A DNA stretch of 64,000 nucleotides. Origin: Glycomyces luteolus (GTDB taxonomy: Bacteria > Actinomycetota > Actinomycetes > Mycobacteriales > Micromonosporaceae). A program made the translations under genes and the position numbers. The notes under the pieces are model-generated. The model worked only from the letters and a program-made list of their open reading frames with translations. It was not told where the DNA came from and did not search any database. Of the stretch, positions 26,470 to 35,938 are shown piece by piece (the first letter of the stretch is position 1; each line of letters starts with the position of its first letter). Where the stretch lies: NCBI RefSeq assembly GCF_027622875.1, contig NZ_JAPZVP010000020.1, positions 1 through 64,000 of the forward strand, written 5' to 3'.

Positions 26470-26847
26470 CTAGGCGAGCACGGCGAGAGCGTCGACTTCG
26501 ATATGGATGCCCTCGGGGAGCCCGACATAGACAGTGGTTCTCGCGGGAAGCGATTTCGGTGCGAATTCAGCGAAAACGGCGTTCATCGCGGCGAAGTCTG
26601 CCGTGTTGGTCAGGTACACCCGGAACATCAGGACGTCCTCGAATGAGGCGCCGGCTTCGGCCAGCACTGCACCGAGATTCCTGAGCGCCATGTCGGCCTG
26701 GGCCTTGAATCCGTCGGCGAGGCGGCCGTTCGCGGGGTCGACGCCGATCTGCCCCGCCACTGCCAGGAGGTTTCCCCGCTGCTTTGCCTGGGCGTACGGG
26801 CCGGCGGGAGTCGGTGCCAGATCGGTGGCGTAGTTGATGGATTTCAT
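26470..26847 (-). CDS. RidA family enamine/imine deaminase
   Basis: 125 aa from the ATG at 26847 (CCGGAGAGC just upstream); an ATG 15 bp earlier lacks a good site. It keeps the RidA landmarks: PTPAGPYAQA near the N-terminus, AVAGQIGVDP, and the catalytic Arg in LPARTTVYVGLP followed by HIEVDALAVL. RidA proteins hydrolyse reactive 2-aminoacrylate and related imines made by PLP enzymes. No PLP enzyme is adjacent. It is one of two RidA-like genes in this stretch. Confidence 0.88.
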   Translation of the reverse strand: MKSINYATDLAPTPAGPYAQAKQRGNLLAVAGQIGVDPANGRLADGFKAQADMALRNLGAVLAEAGASFEDVLMFRVYLTNTADFAAMNAVFAEFAPKSLPARTTVYVGLPEGIHIEVDALAVLA

Positions 26848-27032
26848 TGCTCTCCGGATCATTTTCGGGACCGAACGTCGATGCGGAGTTCCATGTCGCG
26901 TTTGACTCGATCCAGTCGCTATCTGGACAGAGCGACGATGAGCGCACTAGCGCGACTGAGCGTCTTGAGCATCGACGGAAGTTGATCTTGTTAGGAGCGT
27001 CGAGAATTCGACACCCTTTGGGGCCAACCTAG

Positions 27033-27046
27033 TCACGATATAGTGA
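27033..27046 (+). promoter_or_regulatory. Inverted repeat / possible -10 of the STAND gene
   Basis: TCACGATATAGTGA contains TATAGT at 27039, a good -10 match. No clear -35 is seen. A repressor could occlude it. Confidence 0.35.
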
Positions 27047-27079
27047 GGGCTGGACAACCCCCTCCAAGGAGCCCCTCCC

Positions 27080-29716
27080 ATGGACATCTCGACTTCGACG
27101 GCCAAGGTCACGTTCTGGATCGTTGCCAGACTCGCCGACCGAATCGGAACCGAAGCCCGGGCAAGACGTGGTTCCGACTCCGCACGAGTCCGACGGGCGC
27201 TCTTCCATTCGGTTCGCAGAGGAGCAGAGCGCGCAGTCTGGGAGGTGTATGGTGACGACCGCAGTGCACGCAAGCGCGCTCGGCGAGCGCTTTTGCGCCG
27301 TCCCCTGAAAGACTGGCCGCTGCTCGACCGGACGCTGCTTGAGGACCTCCCGGGCGTGGTCCGCAGCCGGGTCCGCGCTTGCGCCCTACCTGAGGTGCCC
27401 ACACGAGGCGTCCAGACCGAAGATCACCCGATCGTGGTGCCGTGGTGCCGCGGCATCCTGCTGGAGGTCGAACGGGAGGCGACCCGCGGTGCGGGCGTCC
27501 TGGGCAACATGTGGACGGCATTCAAGAGCGCGTGGATCGTCCCCGCCACCGCCGCTTCGGAAGCTCTGGCACTGCCACCGAGTCCCGAACGCCAGATCTC
27601 CATCGCCCCGCCGTACGGCAAAGCGGACCGCAGAGGCCGGGTCCGGGGCCGTGGACCGCTCATCGACGCCATCTCCGCCGACATGGGCCGGGCCGGCGTC
27701 CATATCCTGGTCGGCCCAGGTGGCTTCGGCAAGACCAGGATTGCGCTCGAGATCGCACGGCAGGCGGAACGGAGCGGTCGAAAGGTCTGGTGGGTGGCCG
27801 CCAACCGGATCAACAGCACCATGCGGGAAGTCAACAACCAGCTTGGCGTGCCGGGACACCAGATCGACCAGGCGTGGGCCGGGCGCGCGAGCATGACGGA
27901 CCTGACTTGGCGGTCCCTGAACGCCGAGCAGGACCCCTGGCTGCTCGTCTTCGACAACGTGGACGACCCGTCATCGCTCGATCCCGCCGGAGTCGGCATC
28001 GCCGACGGCACCGGCTGGCTCCGCGAGCCCCATCACGATGCGGGATCGGTCATCGTGACCAGCCGCGACCGCAACCCCGACACCTGGGGATCCTGGAGCA
28101 GCGTCCACCAGGTCGAGGCGCTCGACAGCGAATCGGGCGCGCAGATGCTGATGGACCTGACCGAACGGCCTCCAGGGGAATTCGCGCAGGCCCGAGAGCT
28201 CGCGAAGGCGCTCGGCGGCATGCCGCTCGCACTGTGGGCTGCGGCCAAGTACCTGCGCTCTGCGAACACGCCGCATGTGTGGACGGGAACAGCGGCTATC
28301 ACCGACTTCGCGAGTTACCTTCGGCGCGTCGAGCAGTGGCTCGCCTCGCCCTCGGGGCTGCAGGGCGGCGGGACCTCCGTCGACCTCGGTCTGGAACAGG
28401 TGCAGCAGGCCATGACGCTGTCGCTGGAACTCCTGGAGCAGCGGGTCCACCCGAGAACCTCCCCGTTGCTTCGCACGCTTGCCCTCGGCAATGCGCCGAT
28501 TCCCTACGCCGTCCTCCTTGACCCGGCCGTGCTGAGCCGCTCGCCGCTCTTCGCCGCGGTCTCGGAGGAGGAGGTGGGCGAGATGCTCAAGGCGCTAGCC
28601 GACATCGGCCTTGTCGACCTGCACGAACTCGACAATATCGCCGATCCCGAATTGTCCCATGTGCTCTCGATTCACCCGGTGTTCCAAGGGGCGTTGCGGG
28701 AGAGCACCGAAACGGACATGCAGGCGGAAGCGTACTTCCGGCTGCAGGTCGACCTCTTGGAGAGCGCGCTTCACGAATCGGATCCGGACCTGCCTGGCAG
28801 CTGGCAGTTGTGGTACGCACTCGCTCCTCACGCCCTCGAGATGGTGAACAAGATCCTTCTGGGCGGCCATGCAGTCAGCGACTCCGGGCTGATCCGCTCG
28901 GCGATCGAACTCGCCAGGCGCGCCGCGCGCTGGCTGATCGTCACCAACCTGTTCAATCCGGCGGACGACCTCGTGAAGCCCTTGATCGACCGGTGCGGCG
29001 AATTCGGGTTCGGTCGCGACGATCCGGAGATCCTCGGCCTGCGACACGAACACGGCAGGATCGTGCTCGAACGCGGTGCCCCCGAGACCGCTGAGCGGGA
29101 GCTTGCGAGGGTCATCGAACTCCGGACGAGTCTGCTCGGGCGCGACCACCCGGACACCCTCGCGAGTCGCCACAAGCATGCGCGGGCCATCTTGGAGCAG
29201 GCCCGCTGGAGCGAAGCGGAGGAGCTGCTCGCGAGCATCGTGCAAGCGGAGAACGACAACGAGATTCGCGGACCGGAACACTCCGACACCATGGTGGTGC
29301 GGCACAGCCTGGCCCGCTCGATCCTGTATCAACGTCGATACCCTGAGGCGGAAGTGATGCTGAAGGACATCCTCGAGGTCATGGACCGCTGCTGGCCGCG
29401 GGACAAGCCGGAAACGCTGTGGGTGCGGCAGTCCCTCGCAGTGTCGCTCTACGAGCAAGAGCGCTGGGATGAAGCGGCATTCGTCGTGGCCGAGGCACTG
29501 TCAGACGCGAGAGAGCACCCGGAGTCGCCGATGTGTCTGGCGCTGCGGCACCAGCAAGGCGTTGTCCTGCAAGGGCAGGGATTCCTGCCGGAAGCGCTGT
29601 CGCATCTGACTGCACTGCACCGAGACGAAGTGCGTCTGCTAGGGGACGCGCACATCACTGCGAGGATGACGGCGAACCAGATCATCGTCATCAAAATGTT
29701 GCTGACGGAGCAGTAA
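27080..29716 (+). CDS. STAND NTPase with C-terminal TPR repeats
   Basis: 878 aa. An N-terminal ~190-residue Arg/Ala-rich segment of unknown fold (a possible effector) precedes an NB-ARC-like NTPase. Walker A is GPGGFGKT (Lys218), Walker B is WLLVFDNVDD (Asp292), the sensor-type strand is VIVTSRDRN and the GxP motif is GGMPLALWAAAKYL. A winged-helix region follows. From about residue 640 to the end there are five or so kinesin-light-chain-like TPRs (for example RDHPDTLASRHKHARAIL). STAND proteins of this plan act as ligand-triggered switches, several in phage defence. No partner gene is obvious. An inverted repeat TCAC-GATATA-GTGA lies 35-50 bp upstream. Confidence 0.82.
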   Translation: MDISTSTAKVTFWIVARLADRIGTEARARRGSDSARVRRALFHSVRRGAERAVWEVYGDDRSARKRARRALLRRPLKDWPLLDRTLLEDLPGVVRSRVRACALPEVPTRGVQTEDHPIVVPWCRGILLEVEREATRGAGVLGNMWTAFKSAWIVPATAASEALALPPSPERQISIAPPYGKADRRGRVRGRGPLIDAISADMGRAGVHILVGPGGFGKTRIALEIARQAERSGRKVWWVAANRINSTMREVNNQLGVPGHQIDQAWAGRASMTDLTWRSLNAEQDPWLLVFDNVDDPSSLDPAGVGIADGTGWLREPHHDAGSVIVTSRDRNPDTWGSWSSVHQVEALDSESGAQMLMDLTERPPGEFAQARELAKALGGMPLALWAAAKYLRSANTPHVWTGTAAITDFASYLRRVEQWLASPSGLQGGGTSVDLGLEQVQQAMTLSLELLEQRVHPRTSPLLRTLALGNAPIPYAVLLDPAVLSRSPLFAAVSEEEVGEMLKALADIGLVDLHELDNIADPELSHVLSIHPVFQGALRESTETDMQAEAYFRLQVDLLESALHESDPDLPGSWQLWYALAPHALEMVNKILLGGHAVSDSGLIRSAIELARRAARWLIVTNLFNPADDLVKPLIDRCGEFGFGRDDPEILGLRHEHGRIVLERGAPETAERELARVIELRTSLLGRDHPDTLASRHKHARAILEQARWSEAEELLASIVQAENDNEIRGPEHSDTMVVRHSLARSILYQRRYPEAEVMLKDILEVMDRCWPRDKPETLWVRQSLAVSLYEQERWDEAAFVVAEALSDAREHPESPMCLALRHQQGVVLQGQGFLPEALSHLTALHRDEVRLLGDAHITARMTANQIIVIKMLLTEQ

Positions 29717-30224
29717 GGACAGTCATCCGCGAGGATTAATCATTTCGAGTGACGGGTATCGCCTCTTCGTTCAATCGGCGCTACGCTATGGTCTTAACTG
29801 TTCAAGGCGAACGCTGATTCGCCACTGGGAGTGATGGTGCCAGAGCTGCACAAGGTGCAGACGGTCCGTCCATGCTTCGCCCGCCTATCCTTGAGAGCCG
29901 GTCATGCCGTCAAAAAATCGATCCTCCAGTGCGCAGTCGCAGGACCAGTCGAAGTCGGGAACCCGACAGCCCGATCGGTCCGACTCGACGCGGCGGGATG
30001 CCGCCCGATCTGATTTCAAGGACCTGGAAGTGGCTTCGCAACGGGTATTCGGGTCAAACTGACACCTCGTCCGAGATTACTGGGGCAGTTGATGTTCCTG
30101 AAACCCGGTTCAAGCTTCTCCTGACCTTTCGCTTGCGCCCCTGGCGGAAATTGGCACAGCCACTCGTTCACGCATCGTGATAGATTGGTAGCCAATGCAG
30201 CCGCGCGGAAGTGACAGGTGCATC
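29717..30224. other. Long intergenic stretch with no supported gene
   Basis: About 500 bp of visibly lower GC than its surroundings. The short open frames here have no recognisable motif, no good ribosome site and poor codon bias. No tRNA-like fold or strong hairpin was recognised. Confidence 0.5.
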
Positions 30225-31028
30225 ATGGGCACAACAGCATCACACGATCCCCTTTTCAGAGTCGTGAATACCGACAGCTTTCGGCGAGGCGACATTGCCG
30301 ATCTCGCAGCCGGCCGATGCGTAGCCGTCAAGGTGCCCGGCTTCATCTCTCAATCGGAATGCGACGACTTGCTGAAGTCGCTGACCCAAGCGGAGTTCGA
30401 GTCGTACGGCGCAGAGCGCGTCTATCCTCAGGTGATGCGCTTCGGCATCGCCGTCAGCGACTTCCGGAAAGCGAACCGCTTGTCGGACGGCTACTGGGAT
30501 GCGCTCGACGCGAGCGGCGAAATCTGGCAGCAGCTCGGTATGGCCTACGACCCCTTCGCGGTGTGCCGAGAGCGGCTCGGCGCCGACTTGCCCGCACCGG
30601 TCGAGGTCGGCACCGCCGGGGGCCGAGCATTCAACCCCGGAGTCTTCCGCGAGCCCAACGGCGGCTTCCAGGTGCATTTCGACGATGCGCGCCGCGAGTT
30701 CGACGGGGACCTGGTCGACGCGCACCTCGTGGCGCAGTTCGCGTTCAACCTCTACTTGAGCGTGCCGAGCCTTGGCGGCGAGACGGTCATGTGGCGGCAC
30801 CTGTGGGAGCCTGCCGACGAGGAGTACCGCCTGCCGAACTCGTACGGATACGCCGAAGACGTCGTCCGCGAGGCCGAATCCGTCGAGACGAAGCCGGTCT
30901 CCTGCGAGGTCCTGCTGCTGAACCCGCGCTACTTCCACGCGGTGCGGCCCAGCCGCGGCGCACGGCGCATCTCACTCGGATTCTCAGTCGGACTGACCGA
31001 TACGGGGCAACTGCTGACTTGGGGTTGA
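30225..31028 (+). CDS. 2OG-Fe(II) oxygenase superfamily protein
   Basis: 267 aa from the ATG at 30225 (AGGTG 4 bp upstream); an in-frame ATG at 30195 has no ribosome site. The iron triad fits the double-stranded beta-helix fold: His and Asp in FQVHFDDARRE (about residue 150) and the distal His in LLLNPRYFHAVRPS. The 2-oxoglutarate-binding Arg lies ten residues later in RRISLGFSVG. Likely hydroxylates or otherwise oxidises a small molecule or peptide. There is no neighbouring RiPP or NRPS gene to name a substrate. Confidence 0.75.
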   Translation: MGTTASHDPLFRVVNTDSFRRGDIADLAAGRCVAVKVPGFISQSECDDLLKSLTQAEFESYGAERVYPQVMRFGIAVSDFRKANRLSDGYWDALDASGEIWQQLGMAYDPFAVCRERLGADLPAPVEVGTAGGRAFNPGVFREPNGGFQVHFDDARREFDGDLVDAHLVAQFAFNLYLSVPSLGGETVMWRHLWEPADEEYRLPNSYGYAEDVVREAESVETKPVSCEVLLLNPRYFHAVRPSRGARRISLGFSVGLTDTGQLLTWG

Positions 31029-31158
31029 TCGCCGAACCGGCGAGGCCGTATGAGACCGCAGCTCTGCAAGGCCTCCGGCGCTCTGCACGATGGAGTGAAC
31101 CTGAGATCGACCCGTTCGGCGCACCCGCTGAATCATTCGCGCACGATAGCCTGAGTCG

Positions 31159-32001
31159 ATGGATATCCTGCGCTACACGGCATTCAGCCTCGAGCCTGGG
31201 GGAGGCAACCCCGCCGGCGTCGTACTCGATGCCGCAGGCCTCGACGATGAAGCGATGCAGAAGACCGCCAAAGAGGTCGGCTACTCCGAGACGGCCTTCC
31301 TCACGCGCCAGTCCGACGACGCATTCGGTATCAGATACTTCAGCCCGCAGTGCGAGGTGCCCTTCTGCGGCCACGCGACTATCGCTGCGGCCGTGGCTTT
31401 TGCAGAGCGAGAAGGGACTGGCGAGCTCCGGCTGATCACGCGTGCCGGGCCCGTCCCGGTCAATACGGCGCGTATGGCTGACGAGACGATCACGGCGACG
31501 CTGACCAGCGTTCCGCCGCGGATAGCGCCGATCGAGGACGTCGACCTCCGGCTACTGCTCGACCGACTGGGCTGGGCCGCTGCCGATCTCGACCCGGCGA
31601 TCCCGCCGTTCGCCGCATATGCCGGCGCCTGGCACCCGATCATCGCAGCAGCCACGAGGCCGCGTCTGGCGGATCTGCACTACGACCTGCAGGCGCTGCT
31701 GCCGCTCATGGAGCGGCTCGAATGGGCGACCATCAACTTGGTGTGGCGGGAATCAGACACGGTCTTCCACGCCCGCAACCCGTTTCCCCCCGGCGGCGTC
31801 ATCGAGGACCCGGCGACCGGCGCGGCCGCGGCCGCACTCGGGGGCTACCTCAGGGAACTCGGCCTGGTGGAGACGCCAGCGGAAGTCACTGTCCTGCAGG
31901 GCTTCGACATGGGCCGTCCCAGCCGCATCATCGTCGGCATACCCGCTGGCGCCGGAAGCGGCATCGCGGTGACGGGAACCGCGTCGCGAATCAGTCCCTG
32001 A
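31159..32001 (+). CDS. PhzF family isomerase
   Basis: 280 aa, usual length. Both halves of the diaminopimelate-epimerase-like fold are seen. The N-terminal half has GGNPAGVVL, the catalytic Glu in GYSETAFLT and FCGHATIAAA; the C-terminal half has EDPATGAAAAALGGYL. The family includes the phenazine isomerase PhzF, but most members are metabolic isomerases of unknown substrate. No phenazine genes are present here. The last 11 bp overlap the end of the convergent RidA-like gene. Confidence 0.88.
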   Translation: MDILRYTAFSLEPGGGNPAGVVLDAAGLDDEAMQKTAKEVGYSETAFLTRQSDDAFGIRYFSPQCEVPFCGHATIAAAVAFAEREGTGELRLITRAGPVPVNTARMADETITATLTSVPPRIAPIEDVDLRLLLDRLGWAAADLDPAIPPFAAYAGAWHPIIAAATRPRLADLHYDLQALLPLMERLEWATINLVWRESDTVFHARNPFPPGGVIEDPATGAAAAALGGYLRELGLVETPAEVTVLQGFDMGRPSRIIVGIPAGAGSGIAVTGTASRISP

Positions 32002-32449
32002 CACCCACGGTCAGTTCAATCTCCACGGGTGCGTCCAGGGGCAACTGCGGAACACTCACGGTCGTCCGGGCATGGCGTCCCGCCACTCCGAAGACTTCCA
32101 TGAGGAAGTCGCTCGCCCCGTTGACCGCGGCCGCCTGGTCGAAGAACCCCGGTACCGAAGCCACATAGCCGACCAGCCGCGCAATCTCGGTCACCTGACG
32201 GAGATCCACTACGGACCCCACAGCCGCAACGGCGGCCAGAGCACACCTCCGGCTGAGGTCCTGCGCGCCTTCAAGGGTGATCTCGCCGCCGACCTTCCCA
32301 GTGGCGGCGAGCTGTCCGTCGACCATCGCCAACTGGCCCGAGACGAAGACGAACGGGCCGACCCGCTTGCCCGGCACGTAGGAGCCCTTGGGCGGGTTGA
32401 CCTCGGGCAGCGTGATCCCGAGCTCGGCCAGTCGGGCGTACGGATCCAT
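31991..32449 (-). CDS. RidA family protein (long YjgF type)
   Basis: 152 aa. It belongs to the subgroup with an N-terminal helix: RLAELGITLPEVNPPKGSYVP, then FVFVSGQLAM. Family features include the arginine in GRHARTTVSVPQLPLDAPVEIELTVGV. It differs from the RidA at 26470 in length and sequence, so the two are paralogues of different subfamilies. Its 3' end overlaps the PhzF gene by 11 bp. Confidence 0.85.
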   Translation of the reverse strand: MDPYARLAELGITLPEVNPPKGSYVPGKRVGPFVFVSGQLAMVDGQLAATGKVGGEITLEGAQDLSRRCALAAVAAVGSVVDLRQVTEIARLVGYVASVPGFFDQAAAVNGASDFLMEVFGVAGRHARTTVSVPQLPLDAPVEIELTVGVRD

Positions 32450-32745
32450 GAGGCCTCCATTCCCGCGCGGAATACGCAGTGGAACATTGTTGATACCAGC
32501 CCACCCTCGACTTGTCGACCCTCATGCGAGCGGTTCAGCACGTGAGCCGTGGACGGGCGCTATGACCCAGGTGAGGGTTTGCGGACCTATTCGGTGGCGG
32601 GGCAGGGAGAAGCGACAGTAAGGTGAGCGTTGCCGACCGCGGGACTCCGGCGCGACTCCCGGATCCGTTTTTTAGCGATAGTTCGTCTTCGTGCCTCTCA
32701 TTCCCCGGTCGGCGCCCCAAACCCTTCGAAAACCCGGACGCCCCG

Positions 32746-34200
32746 ATGGAACTCGTCGCCGACCGCACCGCCGCTGAGGACGTGCTGCTGTTCGTCAACG
32801 CCGCGATCGCCTCGACCGGCCAGCGCGAGTTCCATTCCGACGCCGACGCGCAGCAGTGGTCCATGGAGTTCCTGCACGAGTACATGCTCGTCAACTACCG
32901 GGACCTGTACGCGGCCACGCTCACGCTCGGCGTGAACGACCGCAACGCCGCCGCGATCATCATGCGGCTCTTGCAGAGCGGCCGGGACGCGAGTCCCGAG
33001 CAGCGCGCCGTTGAGGGCCGCCTCATCGCCAAGGCACTCACAGAGCTGCCGACACACCGGGTCTATCACCTGTTCACGGCCCTGCGGAAGGCCCGGGTCA
33101 ACAACCGGCGGACTCGCGCGATCATGCGCGAATGGCTCGCCGCGCGCCCGGACCCGGCGTTCGAGGCCGTCAAGTACCGGTCGGCGTTCCTAGGCGCGAT
33201 CCGTCACGCGCACATGAAGGTCGAGGACCTGCCCAGCGAGGAGTTGGAAGCGTTCCTGTTCGGGTGGCACGCCGCGGGCCGCTTCGACACGCCCCAGTTC
33301 GAAACCTGGCGGCGCGCCCATTTCGACCGGCGAGCCGTGTTCGAGCTGCCGTACACGGTGGCCGAGGGCTTCGCGGCCAAGCACCGCATCACGCGCGCCG
33401 AGTTCCTCGAGAAGATCGCGCCGCAGCTCACCCGGGGCGAGCGGCTGCGGCTCCAGCGCTCGGCCGCGCGGTTCGGCGCGATCGGGATCGCCGCGGACGT
33501 CGCCGGCCTTTCGCGGATGCCGTTGACCCGCCTCGCCGCATACGTGCTCGCACTGCCGGTAGAGGAGCGGGAACAGCGGCGCCTGGAGCTGACGGACGCG
33601 CTCCGCGCCGCAGCGCGGCGCGTGGCGGGGCTTCGGGCCGGGACGTGGGGCCGGGTCGCGGCGGTGCTCGACGACAGCTACTCGGCGAGCGGCTCGAGCG
33701 AGAAGCGGCGGCGACCGCTCGTCGTCGCTCTGGCGGCGCATTTCCTGTTGCGGGAACTGGCCTCCGCTTACCATCCCTTGTGGCTCTCCGGTGACGCGGA
33801 CCCGATCATGGCCCGCGCCCGAGGCGTCACCGCGCTCGGTGAACGCATCCTCGACGGGCTCGAGGAGCGCCCTGATCTGCTGGTCGTGGTCTCGGACGGC
33901 TGGGACAACGCTCCGGTCGGCATGGCCGCCGAGGTGCTGCGCGTCTGGGAGGAGCGGCTCGACTCCGAGCGGAAGACCGCTGTGGCCCACCTGAACCCGG
34001 TGTTCGACGCGGCGGGACTCCAGGTGCGCCGCCTTTCGCCCACCACCCCCACGGTCGGCATCCGCGACGCCGAGGACCTGCCCGAGCTCGTCGAGTTCGC
34101 CCGGTTCGCCACCGGCCGCACCGGGATCGCCGAACTGCGAGCCCATATCGACTCACGGGTCGAACGCTGGCTCACCGAGGAGACGCCTTGCACCGCTTGA
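32746..34200 (+). CDS. Ro60/TROVE-like protein with vWA domain
   Basis: 484 aa from the ATG at 32746; an in-frame GTG at 32623 would add a low-complexity leader. The N-terminal ~290 residues are alpha-helical, like the HEAT-type ring of Ro60. The C-terminal third is a von Willebrand A domain with an intact MIDAS: DDSYS, Thr in GVTALGERIL and Asp in VVVSDGWDN. Then come AHLNPVFDAAG and VGIRDAEDLPELVEFARFATG. Bacterial Ro-like proteins bind noncoding Y-type RNA and assist RNA processing; I found no convincing Y RNA beside it. The ARPP-like gene overlaps its 3' end. Confidence 0.68.
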   Translation: MELVADRTAAEDVLLFVNAAIASTGQREFHSDADAQQWSMEFLHEYMLVNYRDLYAATLTLGVNDRNAAAIIMRLLQSGRDASPEQRAVEGRLIAKALTELPTHRVYHLFTALRKARVNNRRTRAIMREWLAARPDPAFEAVKYRSAFLGAIRHAHMKVEDLPSEELEAFLFGWHAAGRFDTPQFETWRRAHFDRRAVFELPYTVAEGFAAKHRITRAEFLEKIAPQLTRGERLRLQRSAARFGAIGIAADVAGLSRMPLTRLAAYVLALPVEEREQRRLELTDALRAAARRVAGLRAGTWGRVAAVLDDSYSASGSSEKRRRPLVVALAAHFLLRELASAYHPLWLSGDADPIMARARGVTALGERILDGLEERPDLLVVVSDGWDNAPVGMAAEVLRVWEERLDSERKTAVAHLNPVFDAAGLQVRRLSPTTPTVGIRDAEDLPELVEFARFATGRTGIAELRAHIDSRVERWLTEETPCTA

Positions 34201-35312
34201 CGTTCGATGGACTCCAGGCCCGCCCCGGCCAAGTGTGGGGCGGGGTCCGGCTCGTGCCGCTCGTCCGCGACGAGCCGATCTTGTCGCTGCGACTGCATCC
34301 CAGCGGCTTCCCCGACGACGACCCGCTCGGCGGATACGAGCCGCGCTGCTGCTACGCGCCGCACGGACTGACCGCCGAGTGGACCGACGACGGCACCGCC
34401 GTGCCCGCACTCGGCACCGCACTGCGCATGCCCGCCACGACAGTGCACAAGTCCCGGCGGCCGAAGACGAGGCTCGAACGGCGCACCCGCGTGCGCTTCG
34501 TCCCGCACCAGACCGCACTGGAAGCGTTCCTGCCGCTCACGTTCCAGGGCCCGACGATCGCCTGGCGCGAATGGTCGACCCGCGTGTACCGCCGAGGCCT
34601 GCCGCGTTCCGAAGATCCGCGGCACATCGGCTACGACGTCGAAGGCCTCGCCGACGCCCTGCGCGTCTTCGAGATCCATCCTGGACAATGCGGCGTGCTG
34701 GTGTACATCGCCGACGCGCTCGCCTCGGCAGTCGTCACCCCGCACCCGGACGACTACCGGGCCCTGCACCCGACCCTCGTCGAGGACGGGTTCGGCGAGC
34801 TCATCTGGCGGTACGCGCACCTGTACGGCGAAGTCCCGGATTTCCGCCCGCACTTCGACGAGAGCGCGATCGACACCATCGCCGACCTGCGCACGGCAAT
34901 CGATGCCGCGCAAGGGGAGTGGGCTGACTTCCACGAGAACGCCATGGCCTCCGGGCTACTCGACGCCGAGTACGTCTTCACCGGCGACTACCAGATGAAC
35001 CAGTACACGCTCCGCCGGTTCCGTCCGCACTTCGTGCCCGGCCGCGAAGCACATGTGGGCGAGGCGATCACCGACGACGACGGCCGCCTCGCCTACTTGC
35101 GGACGTTCCGACTCTCGGAAACCCAATCACGTCGAGGACGGCTCCTGCGGACGCTCTCAGACTGCGACTGGAACGTGGAAGCCTCGGCTGAGAGCATGGG
35201 CATCGCCGCCCCTGTACTGGTCGCACGCATCGACGCCGCCGGCTACGGGAGCCTCTTCCGCCAAGACGTGCTCGACCACTTCCGCGCCATGAACGCCCGC
35301 TTCGCGGGATAG
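34188..35312 (+). CDS. ARPP-like partner protein of the vWA gene
   Basis: 374 aa from a TTG with GAGGAG at a proper distance; the start overlaps the vWA gene by 13 bp, so the pair is translationally coupled. The N-terminal GQVWGGVRLVPLVRDEP resembles the opening strands of ARPP domains, the family I would test first. The C-terminal half contains a conserved-looking GDYQMNQYTLRRFRPHFVPG and a short helix-turn-helix-like end (NVEASAESMGIAAPVLVARI). No catalytic motif is evident. It presumably works with the Ro60-like protein. Confidence 0.6.
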   Translation: MHRLTFDGLQARPGQVWGGVRLVPLVRDEPILSLRLHPSGFPDDDPLGGYEPRCCYAPHGLTAEWTDDGTAVPALGTALRMPATTVHKSRRPKTRLERRTRVRFVPHQTALEAFLPLTFQGPTIAWREWSTRVYRRGLPRSEDPRHIGYDVEGLADALRVFEIHPGQCGVLVYIADALASAVVTPHPDDYRALHPTLVEDGFGELIWRYAHLYGEVPDFRPHFDESAIDTIADLRTAIDAAQGEWADFHENAMASGLLDAEYVFTGDYQMNQYTLRRFRPHFVPGREAHVGEAITDDDGRLAYLRTFRLSETQSRRGRLLRTLSDCDWNVEASAESMGIAAPVLVARIDAAGYGSLFRQDVLDHFRAMNARFAG

Positions 35313-35456
35313 ACCGGGCAGGCGTTGGAGGCCTCTGCGTTTCTGCTCGGTCGCGCAGCGGTGGTGCATATCCTGTAGAAGTGCCGATTTCCACCGCGTC
35401 GGCTTCCCGCAGGCGTATCGGGGTCGAGCGCACGAGATTCGATTGTGAGGAACCGG

Positions 35457-35846
35457 ATGAGCATCGAACTGAACCACACGATCGTCTACGCCGAGGACAA
35501 GCGGGCCTCCGCGGAGTTCCTTGCCGGTCTGCTGGGACTCGGCACTTCGACCTTCGGACCGTTCGTCCAGGTCACCACCGGCAACGGCGTCGGTCTCGAC
35601 TATGCGACCGCGCCGAAAGGCGACATAGCCCCGCAGCACTACGCCTTCCTGGTCTCCGACGAGGAGTTCGACGCCGCCTTCGACAGGATCAAGGCGCAGG
35701 GCCTGACCTACTGGGCAGATCCGCACCACCGGCGCGAAGGCGAGATCAACCGCAACGACGGCGGCCGCGGCGTGTACTTCCTCGATCCCAGTGGCCACAA
35801 CCTCGAGTTGATCACCGTCCCATACGGCGGATGGCCGACCCGATGA
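35457..35846 (+). CDS. VOC family protein (glyoxalase-like)
   Basis: 129 aa from the ATG at 35457 with GAGGAA upstream. Two beta-alpha-beta-beta-beta modules of the vicinal-oxygen-chelate fold are present. Metal-ligand candidates are His in LNHTIVYAED, His in PQHYAFLVSDEEF and Glu in DPSGHNLELIT. Family members include glyoxalases, ring-cleavage dioxygenases and fosfomycin/bleomycin resistance proteins. Nothing nearby narrows the substrate. Confidence 0.85.
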   Translation: MSIELNHTIVYAEDKRASAEFLAGLLGLGTSTFGPFVQVTTGNGVGLDYATAPKGDIAPQHYAFLVSDEEFDAAFDRIKAQGLTYWADPHHRREGEINRNDGGRGVYFLDPSGHNLELITVPYGGWPTR

Positions 35847-35938
35847 GCGGCCCGCTCGGCGGCCTGCCGCATCTCAGCCGATCGGCGGGACGAAATGAGG
35901 GCGGACGCAGGCGAGCAGTGAGTGGATAGCATGCCGTT

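Noticed and set aside
29872-30180. 102-codon plus-strand frame in the long gap
   Set aside because: No ribosome site, no motif, mixed codon bias; not supported as a gene.
31159-32001. Phenazine biosynthesis suggested by PhzF
   Set aside because: No other phenazine genes nearby; PhzF-family isomerases are widespread in other metabolism.
32450-32745. Possible Y-RNA-like element upstream of the Ro60-like gene
   Set aside because: A GGTTCAG T-loop-like word occurs near 32530, but no tRNA-like set of stems could be drawn around it.
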